Shown here: one piece after another, positions 10,641-24,699 of the stretch | Layout: each line of letters begins with the position of its first letter | Numbering within the stretch: the stretch's first letter is position 1 | Notes under the pieces: generated by a model | What the model was told of the DNA's origin: nothing | The model's database searches: none | The model's input: only the letters and a program-made list of their open reading frames with translations | Assembly (NCBI RefSeq): GCF_003254395.2 | Contig: NC_037650.1 | Location: 10,168,071 to 10,232,070, forward strand | Direction of reading: 5' to 3' | DNA length: 64,000 bases | From: Apis mellifera | Lineage: Eukaryota > Arthropoda > Insecta > Hymenoptera > Apidae | Made by a program: the position numbers and the translations under genes

Positions 10641-13600
10641 GGGTTTATGGAAAACGTTTAAAGCAGTTCTCGTGAAGAGAATGAAGTTGTAACGCGAGAA
10701 ATTATTATACAAGGCGGTGATTTGAATAACCGGTGTTATGAATATTGGTGGAGATGTATAATGTGCAATGTAACGGAGAATTATAATGTATTTATTCCCC
10801 TTTATCGTGGCGCGTATAAAAAAAAAAAAAAAAAAAAATCATAGCGCGTGAGAAAAGGAATACGAGTGTGAGAAACTTCGAATCGAGATTTAATCGAGAA
10901 GAAGGAGAAGAAGAAGAAAAATCGGCGTAAGATTCTAAAATTAATCGTTTCGAATTAAAATCTATTTTTGTATTTGCAAAGATTCAATGGAATTGAATGC
11001 AAAACAGATTTCCTTTTATGAGGACGGTTAAAGGTTTTAGTATGCTCATCAACTATAGGAAATTCATGTCGTACAATAGAGGGACGCGGAATGAATAATA
11101 CCGAGAATATTGAAAATATACGTCGATCTACTATCTACAGATGTGAGTCTGTATCGAGATGAATGGATCCCATATTGAACGCAGTTTTAACGCAGCGTTT
11201 CGCAGAGAGTGTTCGCAAAATAAATTATTCGCTTCGCTCTAATCGTAAACGAGATTGATTTATTTTTTTTTTTTCCTTCGAAGAGTTTGGAATTTTTTTA
11301 AAATGTAAACGTTATATGTAATGTTTAATTGTTTCAAAAAATCACGATTAAACAATTTTTTTGCAAAATAATTTGAAATATTCCTCGCTCGACTATAATA
11401 ATATTTTTATTTAATATTACTGAAATTCCTTTGATAAAATTTATTTCACCATTTATTGCCCCATTCTCTCTTTCACGGTATTTCAAAATTTATTTCTCTC
11501 ACAGTCTTTTAATCCATTCCTGGATTATCATTCTAAACGATGTACGTGATCTACGGAGATTTGGGTCAAGAATTCATTTAAATCACTATTTTCAACTAAT
11601 TTGTGAATTTCTCTAGGAAATATCATAAATCACCGATTCCGTGAAGAGAATATTTAGAGATTTCATTCTTTCTTCTTTTTTTTTTTTTTTTTTTCTAAAA
11701 ATACATTTTTAAAAACATTAAGTAACGTATCGAGAAGATTCTTTCCACGATCGACACGTTAAATATTTTACTCCTTCTTTTTTGTTCTTTTTTTCTTGAT
11801 CGTACACAATGAAAAATTTGTACAGTATTTTGAAACTAATTTACAGTGAAATGAACATAGATTTCTATGTTATATTCGCAACAGGTGTTCTCTTCGATTA
11901 CCTGTCCTTTCAATACGGGTTTCGCTTCGTTGCGTAAAAAAGAGAGAGAGAGAGATAACTTTCTCAATAAAATTAATACATTGTATATATTTATTCGTAA
12001 AAACAATAATTTATTAATTTTAATTTTATCGTAATTTTTATTACTTTCTTATCTCATAAGAATTCTTCGAATATTTATTTATTTATTCATCATTGATGAT
12101 TTATAAAATTTACGAAATATTTATTGTAAAATAAAAGACCGTTAAATCATGAAAAAAATCACGCTTCGCGTACACATGTAAATTATGTAAATCAACGTAA
12201 GTTTAATTAACATACTTCGATTATAATGGAATAAAAAAAAAGGAAAAAAATATGTTAAGATATACGAGTTCGGCAAAAAAAAAAACTGGTACACAGCCAG
12301 TTTTCTTTTCAAAGAAACCTGGATAAATAATTCGAGAAATTAAAAAAAAAAAAAAGAAAGAAAAAGACAAATTTAACAGCCTCTCTCCATGCTTGATTTT
12401 TCAAATTTTATTTATTTAAATTCATTCAATGCTACCCAAAACTTTTTCTCCCATGAAATATTCATTCCCCGTTTTCCCCTCTTAACGTGTTCTTACATCA
12501 TTTTAATGAAGTTTCAATGGAACATCAACACAGCGGTTATAAAATGTCAGGATTATGCCGGTTGGTACGCGGGCTTAAGCCTGTGTTGAAACGGCGAGGA
12601 TAGGATGGCTGCCTCGTTTTATAAAGAATCGATGGGAATCCGGCACGGTGAAAGTGCGTTTTCAGAAATATGGTGAAATCCTGGCTTTTTTTTTTCTTCT
12701 TCTTCTTTTTTTTGTTGCGCGACTTGCAGATTCGATCACGATGCATCGAACGCTTCGCGAGATTCGATTCTTCAAAACAAATTTGCCTTGTCTTTACGTG
12801 TTGTAAGTTTCTCAGGAGAAGAAATATTTGAGTTGAAATTGTTGAAGAATAGGTTGTGGTTTTTTGAACACAAAATGATTCAATGATACTTTTTACCGGT
12901 TATAAAACTTTTTTTTTTTTTGAATAAAATTATTTTATTCTCATCTCTGAATTGAAATTTTCTAAAAATTTTTACAGGAGGAGTGTAGGTTCTTTTTTTT
13001 TTTTTTTTTTTTTTAGAAAATAGAGGTAAAAAGAAACGAGGGATTATCGAAAGAAATATCATATCGTTCTTAAACGCGATTATCAATAATTTATTGAATG
13101 TATCAATGCCGATTGATCAAGAGAAAAAAAAGAATTATTTATTTCTAATCATCTTATTAAAAGATATAATTTACCTAATTACGACGATGATTAAGTATTC
13201 ACTTAGTTTGTGCACTTAGAACAGAATCGCTAAGAAATACGTTAGTTATGCAAAATCCAATATCTACATGCAATTTGCACAATTAATATAATTTTATGCA
13301 AACAGGAAATATTTCTTCTTTTTTTTTCTTCTTCTTCTTCTTCTTTTTCTTTCGTTTAATTGCGTATACAATTTTTCAATATTTAAGTATACATTTATAT
13401 ATTTTAGAATTAGATTTTAATGTTTTAAAATTTGATTACAGTTGCTATTTTCGTGTTATAGAATTACAAAGATATAAGTAATGATCGATAATCAATGACT
13501 AAGAACTTTATTTTCGTCGCGTTATATCTAATTTAAAACAAGATTGTAGTGATTTAGATTACTATTTATGAAAACTTATGAATTATTATTTTTACAGCAA

Positions 13601-13742
13601 AGCTATTGCAAATATCCTTCTGATAAAATTTATTAAATTTTAAATATTGAAAATTAAAAAGTTTCATCCAAATAACGATTGTAATTAATTTAATAAAAAT
13701 TGTGAATTATTAATTAAAAAATAAGGGCGAGAAAAATTAAAA

Positions 13743-13748
<6 letters not shown>

Positions 13749-13785
<37 letters not shown>
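13749..13785. repeat. (TA)n microsatellite
   Basis: Uninterrupted TA dinucleotides of about 37 bp in AT-rich intron-like DNA. Confidence 0.95.
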
Positions 13786-13787
<2 letters not shown>

Positions 13788-16397
13788 TTCAAATTAAAAA
13801 TCACAATCACTATAAAAAGCACAATAAAAATTTTTAAATCATGTATTACCTAAGTGACAAAGTTGTAAAAAGTAAAAAAAAGATTAAAGTTTTAGTTGGG
13901 CAGTAAAAATTTATGTCGAAAGATTTTTCTACTTTTATCGTTATAACTTAAATAATGAATTCGAAGACGCGTCATATCCGAGATGTGTGACTTATAAAAA
14001 TAGCTGAACAAGCTGCCATTTACAATCTGCATATTGCAGAATGTAATGAGATTCTATTCCCTTTACGAATGTGTGTATGTGTGTGTGTGTAAAAATTGCA
14101 CGTGTGCAAAAATCTTGACTATCGTTCGATGAACATTATAAATCAAATAAATTTCCTGTTCGTTTTTCTTTATTGTGATGGGCGATCATTTTAATATGAA
14201 AGATATATTTTGTAATAAAAACTTATAATTATCGTTTAATTTTTTTCTCAAAAAAAAAAAAAAAAAATGACGAAACAATCGTAGATTACGTGTATAATTA
14301 TCAGTACCGGTTTTATATAACTTTTCTAACTAACATGTATTTCCATATATTTTATTATCGTAGTTATTTTTGGATCATTTGATATTATTGCCAAAATAAA
14401 CTTCATCGATAATATGTCATAATTCTATTTTTAAAGATATGCAAATTATTTATTTTTTTACACCGATGATAACTTTTTTATTATTTTTATTGCATTCTCA
14501 AAAATAAGACAAATCTTCTTTTTCAGGCAATCAACAACTGCTACTTTTCGATTAAAATTTTCAAAATTCAAAATTTTCCCTCTTATTACATTTCAATTTG
14601 AATTTAAATGAAAAGGAAAAATAAAAGAATTAAAAATGAGGCTTTGTTTGAATTATTAACTGTTTGTATAGATATATTTATACTTTTTTTTTTTTGTTTG
14701 ATTTATTTCAAGGAATACTGTTATAAAAATAAGTCAATTATAGAAACAAGTTTTTTTTATTCCTATGATGATAAAAATGGAAAAAAAAAAAAAAATCAAA
14801 TTGGAAGAAAAAAAGAAATGTATTTATTTTTCTTATTGCGTAAATATTTGCAAGCGCATCTTTTTAAATTGAATCTCGATTGATCGTATAATACATTCCT
14901 TATTATTATTCAGATAGAATAACGTTTAGAATAACGTTAAATAACGAAATAGTCGATTTGCATATTGAACGCAGGAATAATCTGCCTCCTCGCAGAATAA
15001 TTCGACTTAAAAATAAATTTACGACTGTTATTCATTGCCTGTGCTGCCCACGCTCCTTGTTTTCCTTCGATTTTAAACATTTGTGTAAACAAATTAATTC
15101 GATACCATTCCGGCACAGACTTTTTTTCCTCGTTCGATAACGGTGTAATTAAAATGCTTTTTTTTCTTTCTTTCTTTTTGTTTTTGTTTTTTTTTTTTTT
15201 TTGGATATTTATTTGATATCATTTGTTTCTTATGTGATTTTTACAAAATATTTATATTCAGATATGTCTCGTTTAATGAAAGATATCGAGAATAAATAGT
15301 AATAATTGTTTGAAAAAATAATTTTTTATTTCTTCTTTCATACGTATAATCTTGTATTATATGTGTGTACAGTGAATATTTCTGAATAAATTTCAATAAA
15401 AGAAAATGTTATTTCAAAGCTAAAAAAAAAAAAAAAAAATGTAAGTAAACCTTTTTAAAATAAATATAAAAATATTTAATTTCTATTTCTTATACTTTGT
15501 ATCATCATTTAATATTCCATTGCAGAAAAATTTTTAATATGTATATATTTTTTATTCCTGTATAAAAAGGCAGAAAAAAAATCTTATTTATTTACATGAT
15601 TCCTTAATTATAATTTATGCTTAGCATTATGAACTTTGTTTATGTGAGCCAATAGAAGCCAATTTATATTGCTGTTTAGTATTCATGAATAAATAAAATT
15701 CTAATGAATTTTATATGGAATTCCAATTGCAAAAAAAAAAAAGAAGAAAAAGAGATGAAAATAAAATTATCTTTTTCTCGTAATTTCACGCAACAGGAAA
15801 AGATTATAAATTAAATTCTATTTTCTTTTGTTATAATACAAAAACGCACAAGAACTCAGCTTCAGTGAACTCACGTGCAGTGATTTTGGGACGATTCAAG
15901 GTCGCAAAATTACGATTAATGTAAGAACGATTTTAAAATAGAATAAAATTACCGAAGTGTAACCATATCTTATAAATAAAATACAAAGAGAACCAATTTA
16001 TATTTTTGTAGATAAATCTTTTCTTTTTATTTATTTTTTCTTTTTATCAAAATACATAAAACTCAACCTTGAAGTAACATCGAAAAACAAAAAAAAAAAA
16101 AAAAAAAATTATCATTTTCTAATATTAGAAGAAGGAAAAAAAAAAAAAATTAACGAAGAAACTTTTTGCGTACTTAAATAAGTCTTGTCCATCGATTTCA
16201 ATATCTGTGCATAATTATTCTAATGATTTTAGCAACAAAAAAAAAGACATATACAAGAAATATTATTTTGTAAAACAATCAGATTTATAAATAGCTTGTA
16301 ATTGTGGATAATAACATGGATTTATAGATGGAATTATTTTTCTTATCATTGGAAAAATAACGGTGTTAAGTAATTTCGAAAATATTTAATTATGATA

Positions 16398-16434
16398 CGT
16401 ATGTATGTATGTATGTATGTATATATGTATGTAT
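16398..16434. repeat. (GTAT)n microsatellite
   Basis: About eight TATG/GTAT units with one interruption. Confidence 0.9.
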
Positions 16435-18735
16435 TAATCTCGTTTAATGTAATTTAAATATTAACAACATAATAACATTTTATATCTCATATTAAACAGA
16501 TCAATTTAAAAGAGCAATACGTATTTGGAAATCTTTTTAAAATTTAAACAATCATATTTATGAAAATTTTTTAAATTTATAGCAGAAATACAATTTAACG
16601 TTTCTAAATTTCAAAATTTTGAGTGACTATTTTACATTTCAGTGCTATAAATCGTAGAAAATTTTTTTTCTAAAAAAATTTTTCTCGAAGGAGATTTATA
16701 ACATAGTTTTGATTACATAAATTATATGAAATTTAAATGTTCTGATTAAAAAAAAAAAAAAAAAAAAAAAGTATGTATATTTTTTTCTGAAGAATTTCAA
16801 AGCATATTTATAATTTTATGAAATCACATGGTTGGAAGACAAGTTTATTTTGCTAGAATAAAAGATTCATAGCGATAATAATAAAGAATCATATTCATAA
16901 TAATAGGAATCAACGTAAGTACTCCAATTAACTCGTTGAATAGGCTTTAAATAGGTATTGCTCCATTTAAAATTGTAACATGGTGATATCAGAAGTCAGA
17001 TTCATTTCTTTACGAGAAATTGTTTAATTTTAAAAACAACCATGTTTGTTTGATTGAAAGTGAAATCGAAATTTAAAAATTATAATAATACATTTATCAA
17101 TGTAAACAATTGTTGAAAAATGCACTTATCAATTCATTTCATTTACAAATCAGTTATTAATCTAATTTCTATCTTTATTATCTATTCTTTGAATTATACT
17201 TTTCTTTTATATCTTAATGATACGTACATCTTATAATTGCTTTGTTTTTTTAATTCTACAAATCAGATTTCAAAACCTTCAAGATTATTAATTATATGAT
17301 TTCAAGTACTGATAGCAGCATTTTCGGAAAAATTAATTATTTTTAAAATCGATATTTATATAAATAAAATTAAAAAGAAAAAGTACGATTGCAAATTCCA
17401 AAAAACAAATTGCTCCAAAACTATATTATTATAATTTTGTCTATTTCCAAAAAAGTAATCATCAATAAATATTTAAAGAATTTAAAACTTACGAAAAATT
17501 AGCAAAAATCTCCATATTAATATAAAGAAAAAAAAAAGAAGAAAAAAATAGACGATTTAAAAACGTCAATAAAATTCTCAAATCTAATCTTGGATCGTAT
17601 TACAAGAAAAAGAAAGAGAAAAAACCAAAAGCAAATTTGAACACCATACGTATTGGATACCATTGATTCGTAGATAACGAATCATACTTGAAGCATATGA
17701 AAATAAAGATGATGTCAGACCTCGATAAAAAATAAAAATATACAAAAGTATGAAAAAAATAAAAATATATACTCAAAGTTTAATTATTAAATCAATTACA
17801 GGATATATTAACTCGATTCTTATTACTTTCGACAAGGTTACAAAAGCTTTGCCAATCATTTTATGGAGAATGGAAGCGAACAATAAAATGACATGACAAA
17901 ACATCCGGTCTGAAAACGGTCTGAAAAAGTCGCGAAATATGGCAATGGCTGCGGTGGAAAAGCACTGGTCCGTAGTCACATGGTGAGCACCCAGTGTAGA
18001 ACGCGTGTACGCGTGTACTCGTCATAATAAACATGTCGGCGATGCGAGTAGCACGATAATATTCTGGCCTCTGTTAAAAATGCGTGAAATTCTACCGACT
18101 GTCGCCGAACGCGACCGAACGTTAGTTAGCCGATACGTCACGGGCGTTCCAAACAAACAGGAAAAAAAAAAAAAAAGCTATGTAACTATGCGCGTGCGAA
18201 AAAAACGTCAAATGTTTTCGAAAACGTGCTGATTTCCACATCGTTATATTTCCATGTTTCTTTGCGCTTCGTTGAAAATTAGTTGTTAAATCACAGCATT
18301 AGATGAAACGCGAACACGATCGAGTAAACACGCGTACAACGCACATGCACACGCATGCGTGGCGTTAAGTGGTTAACCTGTTGCAACTTAATGCACAGCA
18401 TTCTGTGCTGAGGTGATCGAAATAAACGATATTCCCGTTGTGTGATAACTCGTAACAGGTTGAATCGACTGTGAGAAAACGATGCCGGTAACCCTCTGTA
18501 ACGCCATGTGACTTGAACGTAACAATGACCAATGATTTTTTTTTTTTAATCCTTGTAATATTACACCATACATTATACACCTCATATTCATTGATATGTA
18601 TATTTATAGGGATTGGTAATTTTTAAATTGAAACGGACAACTACAATCGATCGGAATACGTTTTAAATTTAGGTTATAGAGGGTTATCGTGTTTAATTTG
18701 GGGGCATTTAGAGGAGGGAATCATGTGACACCAAC

Positions 18736-19157
18736 CTGTCGCTCTTGTCGACGATTGTCAGCGTGGCAAGCTCTTGAAGCGGTGGCTCCGCGGAAATTCC
18801 CTGGGCCCTTTGCTTCCTGGGCCTGGGTTTCGTCGGTGTCAAGGGCGATTTAAAGGGAAGCACACTGAGAAACTTGTCGAGATGGCTTCGCAACTCTTGT
18901 ATCTCGGCATCGCGACGGCAGAGAAGCGCCTCGAGCTCGACGATTTTCTCGTCCTTGACACGCAGCAACTCCTGCAGCTCTCGAAGGGTGCCCATCGCTG
19001 TGATCGTGGACGCTCCGGTGACGTTCGAAATGGCCCTCTGGCCGGCTGCAGCGACCACGGCCACGGCGCCGTGTGTCGGCAGCTGTGAAGCGTCCTCCTC
19101 GTCGGCGAGCCGCTGCTGCGTCGACGAGAAGCACAAAGAGTCGAAGCACACGCGCAT
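18736..19157 (-). CDS. for: Start exon of cGMP-dependent protein kinase (foraging/PKG), N-terminal part only
   Basis: This exon encodes the N-terminal 140 residues of a PKG-I-type kinase, a cytosolic Ser/Thr kinase activated by cGMP. It starts MRVCFDSLCF, like the Cys-containing N-terminus of insect foraging isoforms. A leucine-zipper coiled coil follows at about residues 57-100 (LRELQELL, KIVELEALL, EIQELRSHL), which is the dimerisation segment. The pseudosubstrate/autoinhibitory motif RAQGISAEP lies at about 117-125 and is nearly diagnostic of PKG-I. The exon ends in phase 2 at a good donor (ACAG|GTTGGT; intron begins 18,735). The cGMP-binding and kinase domains are not seen and must lie in later exons beyond the left edge or in short exons I missed. 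An in-frame ATG 17 codons upstream (19,208), directly after a TGA, would add MDEGTKCRVPIGDACVS. I prefer the inner ATG by family similarity, although neither has a strong start context. Confidence 0.88.
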
Positions 19158-19990
19158 AGACACGCAGGCGTCGCCGATCGGCACTCTGCACTTGGTACCC
19201 TCGTCCATTCAACCCGAACGAAACTGCCGCGAGAAGAGAACAGGAGCCGCGACGAGAACCACGACCCGGACAGTGCGTCGTCGGCTGCCTCTACTCCACG
19301 ATTCCGCGCTCTCCAACAGCGGAGGACCAACTCCCGTGACGAGCTTCCACGGTTACGCCTGTCTCGCTCTTCCCCTATGCGCCTCGCTCTGTCCCTCTTT
19401 CTCACTCCTTATCCCCACTCTTCCGACCGCGACCGATAGCTTTCCTCGTTGCTCCGTAATCTCTTTCTCTTCCCTTCCCACTCTATCGATCGTGCTCTCT
19501 CGTTCTAGTAACGTTGTTTCTTTCCAACCTTACTTGTCACCGTTACCCTCTCTCTCGCTCTCCATCTTTCGTCTCCGTTCCTCGAATCGTCCATCTTTCT
19601 TCCCTTGTTACCTCCTCGTTGTCGTTCGTGCTCTTTATTCCTCCTCGATCGGTTATCTTTGTTGCTTCTTTTGACACTTTCTCCCTTTTCTCGTCCTCCC
19701 CTCTCTTTTCAACGCTTGCCTCTCACTCGAGCGGTATCGGTGTTCGTCTTACCTACGTGGTATGCATCTCCGTTCCACTCTATTCCGCTCTCTTCTGAAA
19801 TGCAGCGCGGAGGACTCGAAGTTGGATCGGCTAGCCTCACTTCGCCACTTACGTGTATCTTTTTCTCACTTATCATTTCACGCATTTCCATCTCTCACAT
19901 TATCACGAGCCTCGATGGTAGTTTAAATTTGCTCTGGGATTGCGCCACGTGCACCATCGGCGCGCCATCTACGACGCACTTCTCCGTCGA
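19158..19990 (-). promoter_or_regulatory. for: 5' leader and likely promoter region of foraging
   Basis: This GC-elevated stretch lies directly upstream of the for start codon, against an AT-rich background. On the minus strand it is purine-rich (the plus strand shows long CT-rich runs at about 19,380-19,700), a common property of insect promoter-proximal DNA. Long open frames on both strands here look like by-products of composition. No TATA box or initiator could be chosen with confidence, so the transcription start is unknown. A donor-like CACGTAAGT on the minus strand near 19,850 could end a non-coding upstream exon, but I cannot prove it. Confidence 0.45.
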
Positions 19991-20663
19991 AAAGGTTGAC
20001 ACGAACGACTTATTTATCGGCCGTTCATATTTTTAAAATGACTATTTTTAAAAATCTATATCAATTACAATTTTTTTCTGTTTTATTCGTATATGTAATA
20101 AAATTATCGTAAATACATATTATTATTATTATTGTTAATTGTAAATAATTGTTATATCGCATTATTATATTTTTACATATTTTTTTCACGATTTTTTTTT
20201 TTTTTGACAATCGTTCAATATATTAATGCAAAAAGTTTTAACTCGATCATTTTTCATGTATTAATTATCTCAATTACGATCTTCTGATCTGATAATTTCA
20301 CACTTTTTTGAAAATTTGCAAACAGCATTGTCTTTTATTTATTTTGGATAAAAATGATCGTATTTTTATAACACATTTCTTGCACATCACGCCACGTTGT
20401 GGCTACATGAAATAATTTTCATAAAGTGTGATTATATCTATGTCGGTAATTCAGTGTAAGCATTACCAAGGCTAATAGCAGATTCTGATAATAAAATAAA
20501 TTAAGCCTTTATAGATATCAGGTTTCTTTATATTTTCTTTATAATGTAATTATACATATTTTTTAATTTATCTTCGTAGTTCAAATTTCATATTCCGTGT
20601 AAAAAACATAATTTCTTATGTTATATCAAAATCGATAAAATTAAATTGATATGCCGTATAATT

Positions 20664-20667
<4 letters not shown>

Positions 20668-20716
<49 letters not shown>
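20668..20716. repeat. (TA)n microsatellite
   Basis: About 48 bp of uninterrupted TA, between the for leader and the island at 21.5 kb. Confidence 0.95.
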
Positions 20717-20721
<5 letters not shown>

Positions 20722-21539
20722 CTTTAATAATGCCAATATAAATAACGTGAATCTTTTAATACTTATTTGTCACTTGCATAATTTTATTACAAACCAGATT
20801 TATTACTATATTGTTTAAAAAGAGATTAAATTATTTCTGCTAATTTTTGTAAACAGGAAGTGACATGTAATTATTGTGATAGTTTATAAGTTTCATAAAA
20901 CGCCTCATAAAACTCACGAGTGTTGATCTCGTGGTTTATATGCGTCAGATTTCTAGAGATGACGCCACGTGGTCTGCTGACCTTATTGCATTACATTATA
21001 GCAGTTATTTCGATTGAAATGATTAAAATGACAGCGATCTTGCAGCGAAGCTTCGCCATCATAATATATATTTAAATAGTAAGAATGTGTATTTCGTATA
21101 TAAATCAGTTAATCAAACGAATATACTGCGAGCACCGCTTTATTGAGTATGAGTAGTTGTACTAATGTAAATCGCCTCGACAGATCGTAATTCTATATTA
21201 TGCATGGAATGGAATTAAACCAATGAAATTTAATGCCGTATTATAAATTTTAAATTTCACAAAAGTTTCTTCATTACGTTCATTTTCTTTTTCTCTTTCG
21301 AGAAAATTTTCACTTCCAAAAATTCTCACTTCCAAGAAATGTGTCCCAAGAAATTTAATTCAATTTAATTCGTTTCAACACTTCAATTCGATTTCAACGT
21401 CCATCCAATTATCGGATCTATCCTAAAAAAAAAAACCACCCTTTTTAAACGATACTTTTGTATGCATACAAAAGATAAAAAAAAAAGAAAGAAAGAAGAG
21501 AAAGATAGACGGAGTTAGATTAAATGGACGAAAATAAAT

Positions 21540-22010
21540 TGGAAGAGACGGGCCCCGGGCGGCCGATCGGGCATTGTCTCTGGCGTCTCGATGACTAGTT
21601 ACCGAGTTATCCCGAATCGAACGCCTGGAGGGAGAGAGTCCGGCCCGGTAATAGCTGCTGCTCGGGGAACCGTAATGTCATAATAGGATAGCGATGTTAG
21701 TAATAGCATCGCGTTGCACCGGCGTAGGCAACCGGCCGATTGACTGGTTCGCGCACAGAGGGGAAGGAGAATGAGAGAGAGAGAGGGGCCCCAATTTGCA
21801 TCGCATTGCGTGCATTCGTTACGCCTTCGTCCGCGCGGTGGCGTGGCGCGTATCGGCCATCCCGATGGTTAAACCGCTGACGTTCCAGCAATCAGCGCCC
21901 TGGGAGAACCGTGGAAACCGCGGAAACCCCTAACTCGATTATCGTTTCCGGCATCGTTATCGTTATTAGCCGCTCCATTGGTAAGCTAACCGGGAAACGG
22001 GCTTCTTGGG
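21540..22010. other. GC-rich island in the intergenic interval
   Basis: This highly GC-rich block lies 2 kb upstream of the for leader. It includes GGGCCCCGGGCGGCC-type sequence, a small hairpin (GCGATG...CATCGC near 21,691-21,712), a GAGAGAGAGAG run at 21,774 and ATTATCGTTTCCGGCATCG-type GATA/TATC motifs near 21,940. It is a candidate enhancer or upstream promoter. No coding frame is supported. Confidence 0.3.
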
Positions 22011-23818
22011 TCACTTGGTTTTGCTTCTTTTCGAGATAACGTTGAATTTTTTCTTTTTTTTTTTTTTTTTCATTCTGTTCGAGTCGGAGATTTTGATCTG
22101 TACGATTTATTTGATTTGATTATTAGCTCGCATTGAAATTATCGCGATCAAATAATCGATCTACTTTTGCTTTTTTAATTTAGTCTTATAATAAAAAATG
22201 TGATAATATAAAACATAATATTTGTATGTTTTTATAAGTTGTATATGTTTAATATACAAATAATATATAATATAATAATATATAATAAATGTATATAATA
22301 AATAATATATAAATAAATGTATATGTTTTTAAAAGTTTCCATAAAGAGGTAACGCGAATAAACGAAAGTATAGTCTTTATAGAGTAATATTACGTTTTAT
22401 CTTACCTGTGTTATAATTTTTATGATTAAAGTATCGTAATATTTCGGTAAACTGTATCATAAAACAATTTATTCGTCGTTCAGGCATCAAGATGCCAACA
22501 AAGCGACATAAAAATGTAGAAGCAACATCCTTGCCAACCACTCCCCCTCGAAGGAGCGACGCTTTGATCTCCCTCTCGCCCCTTGCCCCACGTCACTCTT
22601 CTTCCGGTTCCCTCGATCCATCCGCGCCCCTCAAAATATCAACTAAACGATAACCGTATTTATTATTCATTCGGCCGACTCGTTCGCCGCTTCTCTCGCG
22701 GCTCCAATTTTACAGAGTAGTTTTTCAAAGAATTTCGCGAGAGCGTGGCGGCGCATCGCGAGCAGGATGGAGGACGGTATAAGATGGAATCGAGGATGGA
22801 TCAGAGATATTTCGCGTACGCGAGACACGTGGTAGGAATGGGGCAGGATGAATTTGTAAAAGTTTTGCCTAGTTTTGAAATTACACCACCATCCAAAAGT
22901 TTAGAGGAAGTGATTAATCCATTCATGATTGTTATCAAATATGTTATATTTATATGCAAATTTCAATATATTGCATATAGGATACGAAGAAAACGATGTA
23001 AAATTAAATTACACATTTCAAGAATGAAACATGTTTTCAAATTTCCCGCGCTCGTTATCATGTGTCGATACAACAGTTACACTCGATCCTTTTTTGGTTT
23101 TCTGTTTTTAAATAATGATTATCTTTAGGATAATTAGATGATAGAAAAAATAGGAGAATTGTTAATTTCGCGTAAATTTTTGATGAACAGTTTAACGGTT
23201 GAATGACCATTTATACTTTTGGTTATAAAGGCGTTAACAATGCAATGGAGTTGTACTGAAATTACGTGGTTTCATAGTAGAAAAGCTCTTAAGGCCTATC
23301 GCCGTCATCCTGGAAATAATTCAATCGTCGCTAGAGGATGGCGCAGTTTCATTTTCGGAATGAAGCCATCGCGTATTATGTTTAATCTTGGCTCGCCTCG
23401 TCTTCGCTAACCACCGAAACCGTCTTGGAAAGCTCAACTAGGATAACTAAGATTAGTGTCGTCCTCCTTAGTTGTGTGACAATTCATTCTGTGAAGATAT
23501 TCGTAAATTGTTTCCATCCCTTTTGTTTCTGATATTTTAATGCTTATTATGCTCGTTGTTTTATATTCATTTTGACCTTTTTTTATATTCACATAGACTT
23601 ACTTTATTTTATATTAATAATTATCGATGTTCATTAATGTGTGATTGATTATCAGTGCTCAATTTTATTTTATCTTATTTTTTGAAAGAAAGGAAAAAAA
23701 GAAAAGAAGAAACACTTTAGCTCTTTAAAAGTAAATTTTGTCGAATGTATTATTTTTTGTTTATTAATTATTAATAGTAGAAACATATATTACTTTCTGA
23801 AATTTTTTAAAGGATACA

Positions 23819-23846
23819 TTAATAATAATAATAATAATAATAATAT
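23819..23846. repeat. (AAT)n microsatellite
   Basis: Nine AAT/TAA units in AT-rich DNA. Confidence 0.9.
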
Positions 23847-24699
23847 TTAAAACTAATTTTACATGTAACAAAGAGTATTTAATAATATCGAATGTTAAAG
23901 GATTAATAATTCATTATATTTGAAACGTGTTAAAGTTTAATGGAATCTCAAAATTAATTTATAAGATTCTGCTTGGAAAATTGGAAAATGTTTAAATGTG
24001 GTATAAAATGGAATGAAAATCAACATAATGAATATGAGCATAATATTACAAATTTGTAACTAAAATGCAAAGAGTGAAATTCAATCGTTATAAAATATTA
24101 AATTATTATAAAATTTAATTTGGCAAGTTGAATGTTTATAATCCATAATATTACCCATACCTTGAGAAATAGCTCATCTTGATTCACGTACAATTTCTAT
24201 CAAGAGATTTCACTCTTCTCAATTTTATTCTCAGGGTAATGCTCCCAAGTTTATCCTACCTTTACGACTCTCAGACGTCAATCCGCGTCAGAAAAAGACA
24301 GTTTACATCTCTTATGTATTTTTTTCTTCAATTTCTCTTTTTTAAATTTCTACTTACCTCATCAATTCCTTCATCTCTTATTATGCTCAATTTTCTCTTT
24401 CCATCTTTCTGCAACTAAAACAAAAAGCAATAAAGTGTAAATTAATAGTTGAGATCAAATATTAATCGTTCAAAAATTAACAATATTTTTAATCGAGTTT
24501 ACTAAATTTTAAAATAGATAAAAATTAAAATGTGCTAAACTTGACAAAATTACGAAAAAATAAATATATATTGTACGCATACGAAAATTACAAAATGTAA
24601 ACTGTAAAATCAAATATATCAATTAAATGGTTGAAAACCACTGAAACGGGAACACATAATTCATAAAAACAATTTCCCCGCACATTTTACGCATCTCAA

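Larger units (their letters stand above)
8231..18735 (-). other. AT-rich probable intron of foraging
   Basis: Long homopolymers, microsatellites and AT-rich DNA continue leftwards from the for donor at 18,735. The only exceptions are the 9-kb MITE copy, the 10.2-10.6 kb island and short GC-moderate patches near 12,530-12,660 and 18,000-18,520. No PKG cGMP-binding or kinase peptide was found in either reading direction, so the first intron is very long or its next exon was missed. Confidence 0.45.

Noticed and set aside
18839..19405. 188-codon minus-strand frame overlapping the foraging exon
   Set aside because: It is a shadow frame of the PKG exon: Arg/Ser-rich, without motifs, while the overlapping frame carries the leucine zipper and RAQGISAEP.
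18874..19674. 266-codon plus-strand frame opposite the foraging exon
   Set aside because: Antisense to the PKG coding exon and its purine-rich leader. The Ser/Leu/Pro-rich product is what CT-rich DNA gives by chance.
22745..23128. 127-codon frame possibly encoding a small membrane protein
   Set aside because: It starts at GTG, has no recognised motif, and its second half is typical of AT-rich random sequence (Ile/Lys/Phe/Tyr-rich).
23219..23410. Frame with a transposase-like look (HPGNNSIVARGWRS)
   Set aside because: Too short, with no DDE motif, no terminal repeats and no match to a transposase family that I can name.
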